Shown piece after piece: positions 26,251 to 37,205 of a stretch of 64,000 bases of DNA. This DNA comes from Bin87 sp965203985. GTDB taxonomy: Bacteria; Chloroflexota; Dehalococcoidia; Lucifugimonadales; UBA3495. Both the position numbers and the translations under genes were made by a program. Under the pieces are notes generated by a model, which saw only the letters and a list, made by a program, of their open reading frames with translations, ran no database searches and was not told the origin of the DNA. Within the stretch, counting starts at the first letter, position 1. Every line of letters starts with the position of its first letter. The stretch lies in contig CBDBDS010000002.1 of the NCBI GenBank assembly GCA_965203985.1, forward strand, positions 558,001 to 622,000. The letters run 5' to 3'.

Positions 26251-26670
26251 ATGAAACTTACCGAACTCATTGCTGACGCGCCCTGGCGTTGGGCCAGCAC
26301 TTACGCGGAAACCTGGCCGCACGAGTACGTGCTGCTGCAAAAGGACAGGCAACGAGAATTGCTGGAGGCCGTGTGTGTGCGACTGAACAACGGCGAGGGC
26401 GTACCCGGCAGGTTCTTCGCCATGCGCAACCAATACCTGTTCATTGGAGGCCACAAGTATTGGTTCATGGCCGACGGCGACACTATCAAGGAAGTTCTGG
26501 ATAGCGAGGATGACGAACGGGAGGTCGTGTTGAATCGAGCGCGGCTTTATCGCGACCGCCGCGATTTCGTCATCCAGGATGGCGACACCGGAATGTGGCA
26601 CGACTATCCGACCAACCCGGCCGTGCGTCATGGATCAAATGCTCACCGTGAGGATGGCCCCGGTGACTGA
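26251..26670 (+). CDS. Conserved hypothetical protein (MKLTELIADAPW type)
   Basis: 139 residues from ATG 26251. It is Trp/Tyr-rich with the look of a small globular enzyme or binding protein (WPHEYVLLQKDRQRELLEAV, RNQYLFIGGHKYWFM). I recognise the opening as belonging to a small hypothetical family often found in accessory DNA of environmental bacteria, but no function is established to my knowledge. No ribosome site is strong; AACAGG lies 12 bases upstream. It stands alone between an ImmA remnant and addB. Confidence 0.65.
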   Translation: MKLTELIADAPWRWASTYAETWPHEYVLLQKDRQRELLEAVCVRLNNGEGVPGRFFAMRNQYLFIGGHKYWFMADGDTIKEVLDSEDDEREVVLNRARLYRDRRDFVIQDGDTGMWHDYPTNPAVRHGSNAHREDGPGD

Positions 26671-27074
26671 CGTCTCAGATCGCAAAAGATCGTTCGTCAA
26701 AACAACCAACCGAATCCACCAAACCCGGTCCCATTCTGCCTGATCGATGGGCTTGGGAGTTGCCTTGACTCCGCGTGTTGCTTGTTCCGGTTGGCGCCAC
26801 CGATCTACGTCCAGATACCAATTCATCGTAGAACTGGACACTGCCGCCACCGTCGGCAACTGCACTTCACTGTTGCCGGGGGATTTCCACTGCACCGCAT
26901 GCAACGGTCGTATGCATCGAATCTGATGTTGTACCGGATATGCTTGGGTGTCAGCGGAGACATTGCTACCGCGCTCTCTGCGATGAGAGCACCACGCCAA
27001 AGACATGGCCGACAACGCGGGCAAAGCAGACCACTGAAGTCCAACCGCCAAAAGTCGTAGAATTCGCACGGATT
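26671..27074. other. Intergenic region before addB
   Basis: About 400 bases. Short frames on both strands lack ribosome sites and protein-like composition. No element ends or RNA gene seen. Confidence 0.45.
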
Positions 27075-30000
27075 ATGTCGCCACCGAAATCGCCAACAAC
27101 CGCAATTCCGAGCGCTCTACCGTCGGATCAAATCGTCATCACTGAGCTTGGCGCAGCAAGCCTTTCTGTCCTGGAAGAGGCCGTCAAGGACGCTCAGGCC
27201 GACAACCCGTTCGCCCGGGTGGTGGTGATCGTGGACCATCACGGCGTGGCCGGGGCCGTGCGCCACTGGCTGGGCTCCCAGGGAACCATCAATGTCACCG
27301 TCCAGACCGGAGAGCGCCTAGCGTCGGAACTGGCCGGCCCATTCTTACGCTCCGAGCAAGGCCAGGACGGCCAGGCACGGCGGCCGCTGACCCCTTTGGA
27401 CGAGGGTCAAGCCGTTCGACGTGTTGTTGATCGCTGGCTGGACACTGTAGCGCTCCGGCTGTCGCCCGTAGGGCGGGAACGCCTCTACGCCGAGGTTGCC
27501 GCCGCCTTCCGGGAAAAGGAGCAGTGGCCCGACACGGAGGCCGCGGACCCGGACGAAAGCGCCGTCAGCTTCGACCTGCCCCGCTTGTACGGCGATTTCC
27601 GGCGGCTGCTGGACCGGGAAGGCTTTTACACCAGGTATGACATCCCCCGCATGGCGGCTAAGGCTCTGGCCGAGCGCCCGAACCACGGCGACGATTTGGC
27701 CGTGATCTGCTATCTGCCACGCCACGCCAACGCCGGAGAACTGGAGTTGATGCAGGCGCATTTGCGTCGCAATCGTTGCCGGGTGATCATCGGCCGATCA
27801 GGTGATTACGAAGCGGACGGTCCGGTCAAGGATTTGCTTTGCGACCTCGACAGGGAGTCTGCGGACACGGAATTCGCGAACCCAATGGAACAGGCCGTCG
27901 CTTCCGGCGGCGTTTCCGTGGCTATCGCCCCCGGTCCCGTCGAGGAGGTTCGGACGATGGTCAGGCGCATTGCAGCGATCGCCGACGACATGCCATTCCA
28001 TCGCATCGCTGTGATTCATCGTCTGGAGACTCCCTACGCCAGCCTGGTACGCCAGGAGTTTGATTTCGCCGGCATCCCCTTTTCGGGCGTCTCGCGTCGC
28101 ACTTTGGCGGACACGCCGGGAGGCCGGTTGTTACTGGGATTCCTGGGCCTGGCGGCGGGTCTGAATGATGGTATCGACCGGGAAACCCTGCTGAACCTGG
28201 TGGGCTCCGCTCCGGTGCGATTTCCGCCTTCCCCTTCGGATTCGGGGCAGAGACGGCGGCGGGCAGCACTGGTTCCAGCCACTCATTGGATCAGCCTGAC
28301 GCGGGAAGCCCGCGCAAACGGGCCGGTATAACAGTGGAAAGAGCGACTGGAGGCTTACGCGCGACAACAGGCGCTGCGCCAGCGCGCACGTTCGGGGGAT
28401 GGCGGCGCCGACGCAAGCGACGCCAATGACCCAGCGGCCGCCGTGCGCCGGCTGGACATCGACGCTTTGATCTCCTTCCTTACCGAGCTGGAATCGCGTC
28501 TGAACCTCGTTCGCTCGTCTTCAACCACCTGGGACGCGGCCTCGGACGCATTGGGCAAGTTTGTGCGTGAATATCTCGCGGTCGGCGAAAGCGAAGCGGA
28601 CGACCACGACCGGATCCTCAGGCTCCTGGAGGAAATGAAGAGCCTGGCCACTTGGAACGCCTCCTTCGATCTGGATGTCCTGCGGAACGCCATCGGCGAT
28701 GGCCTGAGAAGCCCGGTGTCCGATCGGGGCAACCCGGTCGGTTCCGGTGTGTACGTCGGACCCCCGGCGGGCATCGTGGGAACCAAGTACAGCCTGGTGT
28801 TCGCCATGGGAATGGTGGAGGGTCAGTTTCCCCAGCCGCCACGTGTGTCCGCGGTCAGCGAATGGTTGGACGCCGGCAACCGGGCGAGCACCCAGCGGGC
28901 ATTGGAACGGTACGACTTCCTGGGAGCAGTCGCTGCCGGCGGCGAAGTGTCGCTCAGCTATCCCGCTGCCGGCGCCGACCGCCGCGCCGCCTATCCCTCC
29001 CGCTGGCTGTTGGAAGCAGCCAACCTGCTGCATCAATCCGCTTCGCCCGGGAGCGCGCGACTCACGTCAAGCAACCTGGCAGTTGACGGCGCCTCCAAGC
29101 CGTGGCTGTCGGTGATCCAGTCCCGCGAGGACGGCTTGCGTCGATTGTCACCGTCTTCGGCCGGTGGGTTCGCCAGTGCCGCCGCTGATCTTTCCGACTA
29201 CAACCTGGTCCACTTGCTCACCGGTCCGCGGCGCGAGTTGCCGGCACACCCCGCCATCTCAGGATCGGACCGCCTGGTAGGGGCCCTGGCCGCCCGGAGA
29301 GCCAGACTGGGTTCCACCCTTACCCATTGGGATGGTCTGGTTGGAGACAGTAACCCGAGGATCGCATCGATAGGCACGCCGGATCGCCCCATATCCGCCA
29401 GCGCGCTGGAAACATGGGCGACCTGCCCCTACCGCTTTTTCCTGAGCCGCGTCCTGGGCCTCTACGGCCAGCCCGCTCCCGAAGATGATGAAATCTCCGC
29501 GCTGGACCGGGGTACCCTGGTGCACCGGATACTGGAGCGGTACGTGAACGAGGGGAATACAACCGAGGCCGACCTGCTACGTCTCGCGGAGGAGGAGTTT
29601 GCAACAGCGGAGGCTGCCGGCTTCACGGGGTATCGGCTGCTCTGGGAAATGGAAAAGGAGACCATCCGCGGGGCGCTGAGCGTTTTCTTCACAGCGGACC
29701 TCGAACGGCTCGGCGGCATCCCCGACGCTTCCCACGCCGAGGTCGCCTTCGACGCGGTGGACGTGGAGGTCGAGGGCTTGGGTACGGTGAGGTTCCGCGG
29801 CATGATTGATCGCATGGACGTGTTGGGCAACGAGGTGCGGGTGCGCGACTTCAAGACCGGGCGGCCAAATCCCTACACCTCCGGACCAACGGCACAGACC
29901 GCGTACACCGTGGCCAACGGCCGGGCTCTGCAGCTTCCGGTGTACACGGCGGCGGCGCGGCAGATCCATCCCGACGCGGACATCCGCGCCGCGTACTCGT

Positions 30001-30296
30001 TCCCGTTGAGCGATGATCCCGCGCGGGAAGGCCGCCCGTACACCGAAGCGGATGGCCTTGAGCAGTTCCATCTGACACTCCGCAGGATCCTGGGCATGGC
30101 TCGCGCCGGCACGTTCCCGGCCACCCCCGACGGTGAGGGTGAGTACAGCTCATGCCGGTTCTGCGATTTCAACCGACTGTGTCCCACGCGGCGGCGGCAG
30201 ATCTGGGAGCGCAAGGGCCGACAGGACCCGGCGGTCCGCCGCTTCAACGCCCTGGGCGGCCGAGCGGCCATGGCGGGCAACGACGATGCCGACTGA
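27075..30296 (+). pseudogene. addB: AddB-like helicase-nuclease subunit, one in-frame stop
   Basis: From ATG 27075 a single frame runs to 30296 with just one interruption, a TAA at 28329-28331 (…ANGPV stop QWKERLEAYARQQ…). About 1,073 residues in total, normal for AddB/RexB-type proteins. The C-terminal part carries the nuclease motifs GTLVHRILERY and VRDFKTGRPN. It also has the four Fe-S staple cysteines: one in ETWATCPYRFFLSR, and three in the SSCRFCDFNRLCP segment. AddB with AddA resects double-strand breaks and destroys foreign DNA. A substitution such as TAC or TAT to TAA would explain the break. An internal restart at about 28443 would leave the nuclease half. Confidence 0.85.
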
Positions 30297-33200
30297 CGAC
30301 CCCACACCCTGCACCGCATCGTCAACGACCGGGACGCCAACCTGATCGTCGAGGCCGGAGCCGGCACCGGCAAGACCTACGCCCTGGTGAGCCGCGTGGT
30401 GGCCCTGGTCAAATGGGGCGTCCGCATGGACAACATCGTCGCTATCACGTTCACCGAAACGGCGGCGGCGGAACTTTCCGACCGCATCCGCATCCGCATG
30501 GAACAGCTGCTGGATGAAGACCACCCCGACAACGCCGGCGACCTGTTGTATGCAGGCATCACGGATGTCGAACGCGAGAGGATCGCCCAGGCAATGGGCG
30601 AACTGGACCAGGCATCCATCCAGACCATCCACAGCTTTGCCGCCCAACTGCTCCGCCAGCGGCCCATGGACGTTGGGCTGCCCCCCGGCTGGTCGCAATG
30701 GGACGAGTTGGCCTCCGCCCAGGGTTTTACCGAAAAGTGGGAGTCCTGGCTCGACCGGTCCCTGGGAGACCACAGCAGCGCCAGCCCTGAGCTAGTCGGC
30801 GTAATGCAATACCTCATCCGCGCCGGTGTCGGTATCGGAGCCTGGCAGGGGCTCGCCGGTGAGTTCAGCGCCGAATACGACCGCTTGCGCCGGGACGATT
30901 CCCTGCGCACGGTTGACGTCCGAGCGGTGTCGGAAGCGGCGCTGGATCAGATTCAGTCTCTGCGCGCCCTGGGTCAGGACCTGGGCCATCCCCTGCATGA
31001 ACAGCTGACCGCTGCCATGGTCACCATACGCTCGGTCATGGAGGTCGCGGACGATCCGCTGGCTGCGATTGCCGCTCTGGACTCCGGCGCGCCGGTGGTT
31101 CCGGCGGGCAGCGCCGGCGGCAGAGGCAAGTGGGGCGACCTGACCCCAGCAGAAGTTCGCGGCGAGTTTCGTGAGATCGGGCAAAACCTGCAATCCGCCA
31201 TTCGGAGCGCGGCGGCTCAACCGTTGTTGCGTGAGTTGCGCCGCGCCTTCGCCGAGGAGTACCCCACGGAACGCAAGGCGGACGGCGCGGCCACCTTCGA
31301 CGATCTGCTGGTGTGGACGCGGGACATGCTGCGCGACAATCCTGCAGGCCGCCAGTACTTCCAGTCGCGTTATACGCACATCCTCATCGACGAGTTCCAG
31401 GATACCGATCCGCTCCAGGCGGAGATCGGTTTCTACCTGGCATCGGTTGATGACGCGCCGGTGGGACAGCGACCGTGGCATGCGCTGCCCCTGAAGCCCG
31501 GCCGCCCGTTCATCGTTGGCGACGCCAAGCAATCCATCTACCGTTTTCGTGGCGCGGACCTGGGCGTCACCCGTCAGGTGAAGGAGGGCGGACAGCTTGA
31601 ACACCTCACGCTCGCCCAGAACCGCCGGTCGCAGAAACCGGTGCTTGAATGGGTCAACGCTGCGTTTAGCTCCCTGATGGGCGACGGGTCCGATATTCAG
31701 CCGGAGTATGTGGAACTGGAATGGCACGACGATATCCAGCAGGACGACGTCGCTGCCGGCGTGCGCGTCTTCGGCGGTGCGTCGGAAGATAGGGCGGATG
31801 ATATGCGCCGCCAGCAGGCCCGGCACGTGGCCAATATGCTGCTGGCTTACACATCCCAGGAGGACACCAGGCTCTGCGTGTACGACAAGGATGCCCGGGT
31901 GGTCCGCCCCGCCCGGGTGGGGGACGTGTGCATCCTGATCCGTTCCCGCACCGGGTTGGGGATCCTGGAACGGGGCCTTGAGGATGCCGGAATTCCGTAC
32001 CGCATCGAGGGGGGCTCGTTGATTTTCAACACCCAGGAGGTTCAGGATCTGCTCAACTGCCTGCGGTCCATCGACGACCCCACCGACGAGGTGTCGCTGG
32101 CGGCGGCGCTGCGTTCGCCGGCCTTCGCCTGCTCCGACGTGGACCTGCTCGACTGGCGCGAGGCGGGCGGCAGTTGGAACTACCTCACGGAGGAGATGCC
32201 GGACGCACCCTCAGCAGTACGAGAGGGCATGCTGAAGCTGCGGGAATACCATGAGCTGCGACACACCGTCTCCACGTCCCGCCTGATCAGCGACTTCGTT
32301 CGGGAACGTCGGCTGGAGGAACTGGACCTGGCGGAATACCGCCCGCGCGAAATGTGGAGACGCCGGCAGTTCCTCATCGAACAGGCCCGCGACTTTGAGT
32401 CCGACCCCGGCGGAAACAATGCTCCGTGGGACCTGCGCCAGTTCCTCCTCTGGGCCGAAACCCAACAGGATGAGGTCACCCGCATCACGGAGGTCCCTGT
32501 GCCCGAGACCGACGACGATTCGGTGCGGATCATGACGATGCACGCCGCCAAAGGCCTGGAGTTTCCCCATCGTCATCCTGTTGGGGCTGAGCCAAACGGC
32601 CGGCGCCACGCGCAGCAGAGTACAGGTGGACCAGTCGGACGGCGTCGTGGAAACCAGGATGGGCAGCATGGAAACGCCGGGTTACGCCGCGCTGGTTGAA
32701 CTGGACCGCCATCGCGCCGAGGCCGAGACGATCCGCCTGGCCTACGTCGCGGCAACTCGCGCCCGCGACCACTTGATGGTGAGCCTTTACCATCAGCGCG
32801 ACCGGGACGGCAACACCCGCTCCGCGGTCCTGCAAACAATCCTGAACGACGTCGGTTCACGCTTTCAGACCCATGTCGGCGTGGCTGCGGACCCGGCGCT
32901 GCGATCCGAGCTCGCGCCGACGCCCGGCGATGCTGTGTCCCAGCCGTACGACTCTGACGGCTGGCAACAGCAGCGTAAAACAACGAACTCCCGCCGGTCG
33001 GTCCGCCGGGCGGTGACCGCAACCTGGATTGCTCGAAACGCCAGCGCGGACCCGCAGGACGTGCCGCCCGATCCATCCGAGGTGGAGGACAAGGAGGCTG
33101 GCCCGGACAGCGAACAACCCTGGCGGTCCGGGCGGGGCGGCACTGCCTTTGGCAGCGCCCTGCATGCCGTGCTTCAGAGAGCGGTCACGAGCATCCTGCC

Positions 33201-33726
33201 CCACCTGCCCCTCCCGGCCGACCAGCCGCCGGACGCTCTCCTTGAACAGCTGGATGCGTCCATCGAAAGACTGGCTCCCCAGGAGGCTGCCAACGAAGGG
33301 GTGCCAACCCGGAGTACCGCAATCGCTCAGGAAGCGAGACGCGCCGTGAGGAATCCGGCCGTGATCGCCGCCTTCCGCGGCTCCAGGCTGTGGCCGGAGA
33401 TCCCGGTGGCGGGTCCCATCGATACCCCGATGGGTCAGATTGTCGTGGAAGGCATCATAGATCTCCTGTATCTGGACGATGATGACCAACTGGTCGTGGT
33501 CGATTACAAATCTGACGACGTGCGCGATGAGGCACACGTTCGCGCCAAACTGGACTATTACCAATGGCAGGGGGCAACCTACGCCGCCGCACTCCAAAGC
33601 GCCACCGGAAAAACGGTTAAGGACGTTCAGTTCCTTTTCGTGCGGCGGGACGAGGCCGTTTCGATCCCCAACCTCCGCGAGTTGATGGACGATCTATCAC
33701 AAAGGGTCGCGCAGGCAATCCATTAG
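30286..33726 (+). pseudogene. addA: AddA-like helicase-nuclease subunit, two frameshifts in C-runs
   Basis: The start ATG 30286 (MPTDDP) overlaps the addB stop. The frame then breaks at a CCCC run (about 30300; one C too few) before HTLHRIVNDRDANL. UvrD-type motifs follow: Walker A EAGAGTGKTYALV, LIDEFQDTDPLQ, GDAKQSIYRFRGADLG and MTMHAAKGLEFP. A second CCCC run (about 32565; one C too many) shifts the frame again, and the end continues as VILLGLSQTAGATRS to the C-terminal nuclease (EGIIDLLYLDDDDQLVVVDYKSDD). Both errors are single-base changes in cytosine runs, so sequencing error is as likely as decay. Full length would be about 1,145 residues. Confidence 0.85.
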
Positions 33727-34170
33727 ACCGGCATGACTGCAGGGGTCTCGCCCTGCAACGAAACCAACCGACCGGTATCGCCGAGTGACGCGTCCTGCAG
33801 ATTTCCCGCACTGATCTTTCGGTGAAGATCGCACTATGCCAGCCGTCCGAGTCTTCGAACTATATCCGTCGACCTCGTGCTCAGCATCAATCGTCATTGT
33901 AGGCTCGGATTTCCTCGCTCAACTCGTTACTCATCGAAGGGGCTTGCCTCCCGCTGCAAATGTTGGACCAGCGCGTGGGCGTCCTCTCGCTGGGATTGGT
34001 CAGGTTGTGTCAGGGCTCGCTCAGCTGAACTATGCCAAAGAGAGTAAGCGCGAATCTTCTCTGGTAATTGCACACCCAAATTAGGCGGTAGCCGCAATGC
34101 AGGTGCTCGCCAACCAAGGAGAGCCGCGCTTGGCGGGCCCGCAGCGATCGAGGCTAGGATAGAATACGGA
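33727..34170. other. Intergenic region after addA
   Basis: About 440 bases with no credible gene on either strand, no clear terminator hairpin with a T-run and no repeat I could relate to others in the window. Confidence 0.45.
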
Positions 34171-35034
34171 TCAGGTACCGCTTGTTTCCGGCAGTGCGTC
34201 AACGTTGATGATGATCCGGCAGTGGTCGCTGGAACCCCATTCATCCACGCCGTTCATCGCCTTCGTGGTCACCCTCCTATCCAAGCCCCGAGAAGCGAAA
34301 ACGTGGTCCAGTTGCAGTTGGGCCGTTTCCGGCGTCATCGCCGTACTGTAGTACGTGGGGACGTCCTTGGACCCTTCGGCCAGAATGTTGGGCACCGGAT
34401 CAGCCTTCCGGCCGTTTGGGTACTTCGGGCCAACGTACGCCAGACCAAGTGCGCTCATGCGGTCAACGATGGTCTGAGCTCTGGCGGTGAAGGCGCCCAA
34501 GTCGCCGAAGCAGGCGTTCAGGTCGCCCGCTGCAATGATCCGGTGGTCCGGCTCGTCCATTTCGTAGGTACGGACAAACGTCGTTAGGTCCGAGATTATC
34601 CGGTGGGCCGATGCGTCGGGGTAAATCCATCCCGGCCCGGCGTTGGGGTGGGGCGATTGCCAGCCCGCATACATAGAAACTACGGTGATTGGTTCTCCCC
34701 CGTCTACGGGAGTCACCACGGCTGCGTCGCACAAGCTGATCCCGCTCACTGGCATTTGCAGTGGTCCCGGCCTGCCGCGATGGGGTCCGACCTGCTCATA
34801 CCGCTCGACCTTGACCCTGTCAGATGTCCTGACGACACGCGGTGGGCGGAGGGAATTGATATAAAAGTATTCGCCCAACCATGGCGTGTATGGGCTGAGC
34901 TCCATTGAGACGAGGACTTCACGGGGCGGTGTGCAGGTTTCCTGCAACAGGGCCACGTCAATGTCGTCCATCTCGGCCAGATCAAACCAAGGCTGCCGTT
35001 TGAATGCCGTGTTCCAACATGCGATCTTTATCAT
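34171..35034 (-). CDS. Endonuclease/exonuclease/phosphatase (EEP) family hydrolase
   Basis: 287 residues with the EEP metal-site motifs in order: IKIACWNTAF (residues 2-11), VALLQETCTPP (about 28-38), IIAAGDLNACFGD (about 165-177), LQLDHVFASRG and the terminal SSDHCRIIINV. Family members hydrolyse phosphodiesters in DNA, RNA or phospholipids; the exact substrate is not visible. No signal peptide, so cytoplasmic. No nearby gene suggests a partner. The C-terminus is complete. Confidence 0.85.
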   Translation of the reverse strand: MIKIACWNTAFKRQPWFDLAEMDDIDVALLQETCTPPREVLVSMELSPYTPWLGEYFYINSLRPPRVVRTSDRVKVERYEQVGPHRGRPGPLQMPVSGISLCDAAVVTPVDGGEPITVVSMYAGWQSPHPNAGPGWIYPDASAHRIISDLTTFVRTYEMDEPDHRIIAAGDLNACFGDLGAFTARAQTIVDRMSALGLAYVGPKYPNGRKADPVPNILAEGSKDVPTYYSTAMTPETAQLQLDHVFASRGLDRRVTTKAMNGVDEWGSSDHCRIIINVDALPETSGT

Positions 35035-35559
35035 GCGCTACCTCGCTCCGGCATTTTATGGGTTTTAGGGCCTTTAGGCCGGTGATTTTCACGGACATCC
35101 GGCCACCCTGGAGCGGGACTATCTGACGAATATCAGGTTGTGGTTGTTTGGTCAATCACCTGCTTGTGCAGGCGGTGGAGCGCGGTGTGCCGATACCCTT
35201 TCCCCTTATCTGATGCGTTCGATGACCATCTGGCAACTGGCGTTGGGCAGGCGGTCCAGGAGCCTGTCTCAAAGAATGTGATCCCCGAAACGGCTGAGGG
35301 CCTCGTCGACGGTGCGGTTCCTGCTGATGTGGAAGCTGCACGACCGACGGTGGTTGGGCACAAACTCGTACAAATCCTCCAACTGGTGATCGCCCGGCCA
35401 ATGCAAACCGAGTTCGTCGAATATGAACGAAGCGAGCGTGAGGGGGTCTGGCAAGCGCAATCCCACGAGTTGTCCATCTGGGACTGGACCACGGCGTTAG
35501 AAAAGTTAGAGGCGATATGCCCGGGCAGGGTGGCGACCCTGGACCCCAACTGAAACCGT
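35035..35559. other. Gene debris; possible minus-strand fragment
   Basis: On the minus strand, 35466 to 35269 reads as a natural-looking stretch (DPLTLASFIFDELGLHWPGD, LEDLYEFVPNHRRSCSFHI), then a stop, with similar-quality sequence continuing in another frame toward 35150. I cannot name the family. Probably the remains of one broken gene. Confidence 0.3.
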
Positions 35560-35853
35560 ATGGGCAAGGAGGTAGGTTCGGTAACTCAGGTCATGGATGT
35601 TTTCCAGTCGCGGGGCCAGGAGGAATTCGGTCGAGCTAACCGACCGATTGGTAGGGGCAGGAGCAACGTCGACATGGCCGCATCGAGAGCCCCATCGACT
35701 GCGAGGTCGGCATCCGCGCCCGAGCCCACGCCTTGGGCCGATCTCAACACCGACCCGGCCGACCGTATCATCGCCGTTACTGCGATGAACGCCCACCGGT
35801 TGGTGACCACAGATCGCCGCATCTCGACTGGAACGGCAACCTGCGATGCGTAG
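35560..35853 (+). pseudogene. C-terminal remnant of a PIN-domain (VapC-like) toxin
   Basis: The final part reads LNTDPADRIIAVTAMNAHRL then VTTDRRIS, the conserved end of many VapC proteins (the D-P-A-D-R-I-I-A motif holds catalytic Asp residues). The preceding 60 residues are Ala/Arg/Pro-rich and do not resemble a PIN fold, and the first catalytic Asp and Glu are absent. Probably a 5'-decayed copy. Confidence 0.45.
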
Positions 35854-36008
35854 ATACTGCGCGATTAGCTCCGCCCGTCGCGCGAAAGGAAACGATTTGT
35901 TGACAATCCCACATACGCAACTATTTTCAGCGCCGATACCCCATCGGCGGAGAACATCGGTACCTTCCGCACGAGATTGCAACTCCTCCCTGCCTCAACC
36001 ACTGCCCT

Positions 36009-36070
36009 ATTGGTATATGAAATGGTATATAGGTACTTCAAAACAGCGCATTTTCCGCGATTTTGAGTAG
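36009..36070 (+). repeat. 62-bp diverged repeat, copy 1 (ends in stop codon TAG)
   Basis: Matches 54547-54608 at 47 of 62 positions. The first 13 (ATTGGTATATGAA) and last 16 (CCGCGATTTTGAGTAG) bases are identical and the spacing is equal. In one frame both copies encode WYM......S.QRI.RDFE and a stop, with several of the differences silent, so this looks like the 3' end of a short conserved gene. Confidence 0.65.
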
Positions 36071-36136
36071 AAAAAGACGCCAAAATAGACGGACGCCCGT
36101 TCCGCCATATTAACATCGTAAAACCCCAGCAGAACC

Positions 36137-36171
36137 GGCCGTTTCCTGCTTGATTTGAGTGGGAAACGGCC
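36137..36171. terminator. Strong hairpin before the integrase remnant
   Basis: GGCCGTTTCC (36137-36146) pairs with GGAAACGGCC (36162-36171), a 10-bp perfect stem with a 15-base loop, followed by ATTTTCATT. It could terminate transcription; the T-run is short. Confidence 0.5.
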
Positions 36172-36240
36172 ATTTTCATTGGTAGTGCACGAAACAATGG
36201 CATACAAATTGGTATCCATGAAATATACGAGGGACCCACC

Positions 36241-36979
36241 ATGGCTACGACAATACGCCGACGCGAAGCCCTATCCGTCGCTTTCGTCCGGACCATGAAC
36301 GAGGTCGGGGTCTATTCTGACGGGAATGGACTGAATCTCCGGGTTGAGAAAACCGGGACCAAACGTTGGATCCAACGCGTAACCATCAACGGGGCGCGAA
36401 GAATTTTGGGCTTGAGTTCATATCCCGCAGTCTCACTAGCGGATGCGCGCAAGGCGGCCTGGGCCAACGCAACCATGATCAGCGAGGGCCGGGATCCCGT
36501 CGCGGAGAGGCGAGGTCAGGCGCGCCACCTGGGATGAAATAGATTGGGATGAACGGAAATGGACGGTGCCAGCCGAGCACATGAAAGCGCGCCGCGAGCA
36601 TAAGGTGCCCTTGTCAAAGAGGTCCATAGAGGTTCTGCGGTTGGCGGAAGAGTTGTCCGCTGGGTCTAGCGATTTGGTGTTCCCCGGTCTGCACGGAAAG
36701 CCGTTATCCGACATGGTGTTTACGTCCACGTTGGGGCGGCTTGAAATTTCGGCCGTTGCCCATGGGTTCCCCAGCAGCTTCAAGGACTGGTGCATGGAGT
36801 GCACCGATGCCGGGTGGGAGGTGAGTGAAACGGCGCTGGCGCACAACCTGGGTAATCCGACCGAGCAGGCGTATGCGCAGACCGACCTGTTTAAACCACG
36901 CCGGGAACTGATGGAAGTGTGGGCAGATTTCGTGGGCACCAGCAGCGTACTTCCGGGAACCACCGACCGAAAATCTTGA
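36241..36979 (+). pseudogene. Tyrosine integrase (DUF4102 type), internally deleted
   Basis: The N-terminal arm-binding DUF4102 domain is present (GLNLRVEKTGTKRWIQRV, LGLSSYPAVSLADARKAA, GRDPVAER). It is then joined out of frame to the C-terminal catalytic half at GEVRRATWDEIDWDERKW. The core-binding domain and the first part of the catalytic domain, about 200 residues, are missing. In the remaining part the usual HGFRSSFRDW reads HGFPSSFKDW, so a catalytic Arg is replaced by Pro; the His (ALAHNLGN) and Tyr (QAYAQTDLF) remain. An old prophage or genomic-island integrase, now dead. Confidence 0.85.
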
Positions 36980-37205
36980 CAGTCCTAATCCTGGGTAGAT
37001 TTAAGGTGCGTGTTCATGCGGATGAACAGGAACATCAACGTTATCCCCTACCAGCCGCCGCGTCAGTCAATTTTCAGGTTAGATTATCGGGAACCCGCCT
37101 CCCCTTGGTGGTGGACATTCAGACGGTTTACGTCATCATTAGCGTTGGACAAATCCGCTTCGGAAACGGCAACGCATGTGTGTAGGTATTTGTGTAGGTC
37201 GGTAA

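Noticed and set aside
28329..28331. Programmed stop-codon readthrough or stop reassignment in addB
   Set aside because: TAA ends many intact genes in the window and no recoding signal is seen; a nonsense mutation or error is simpler.
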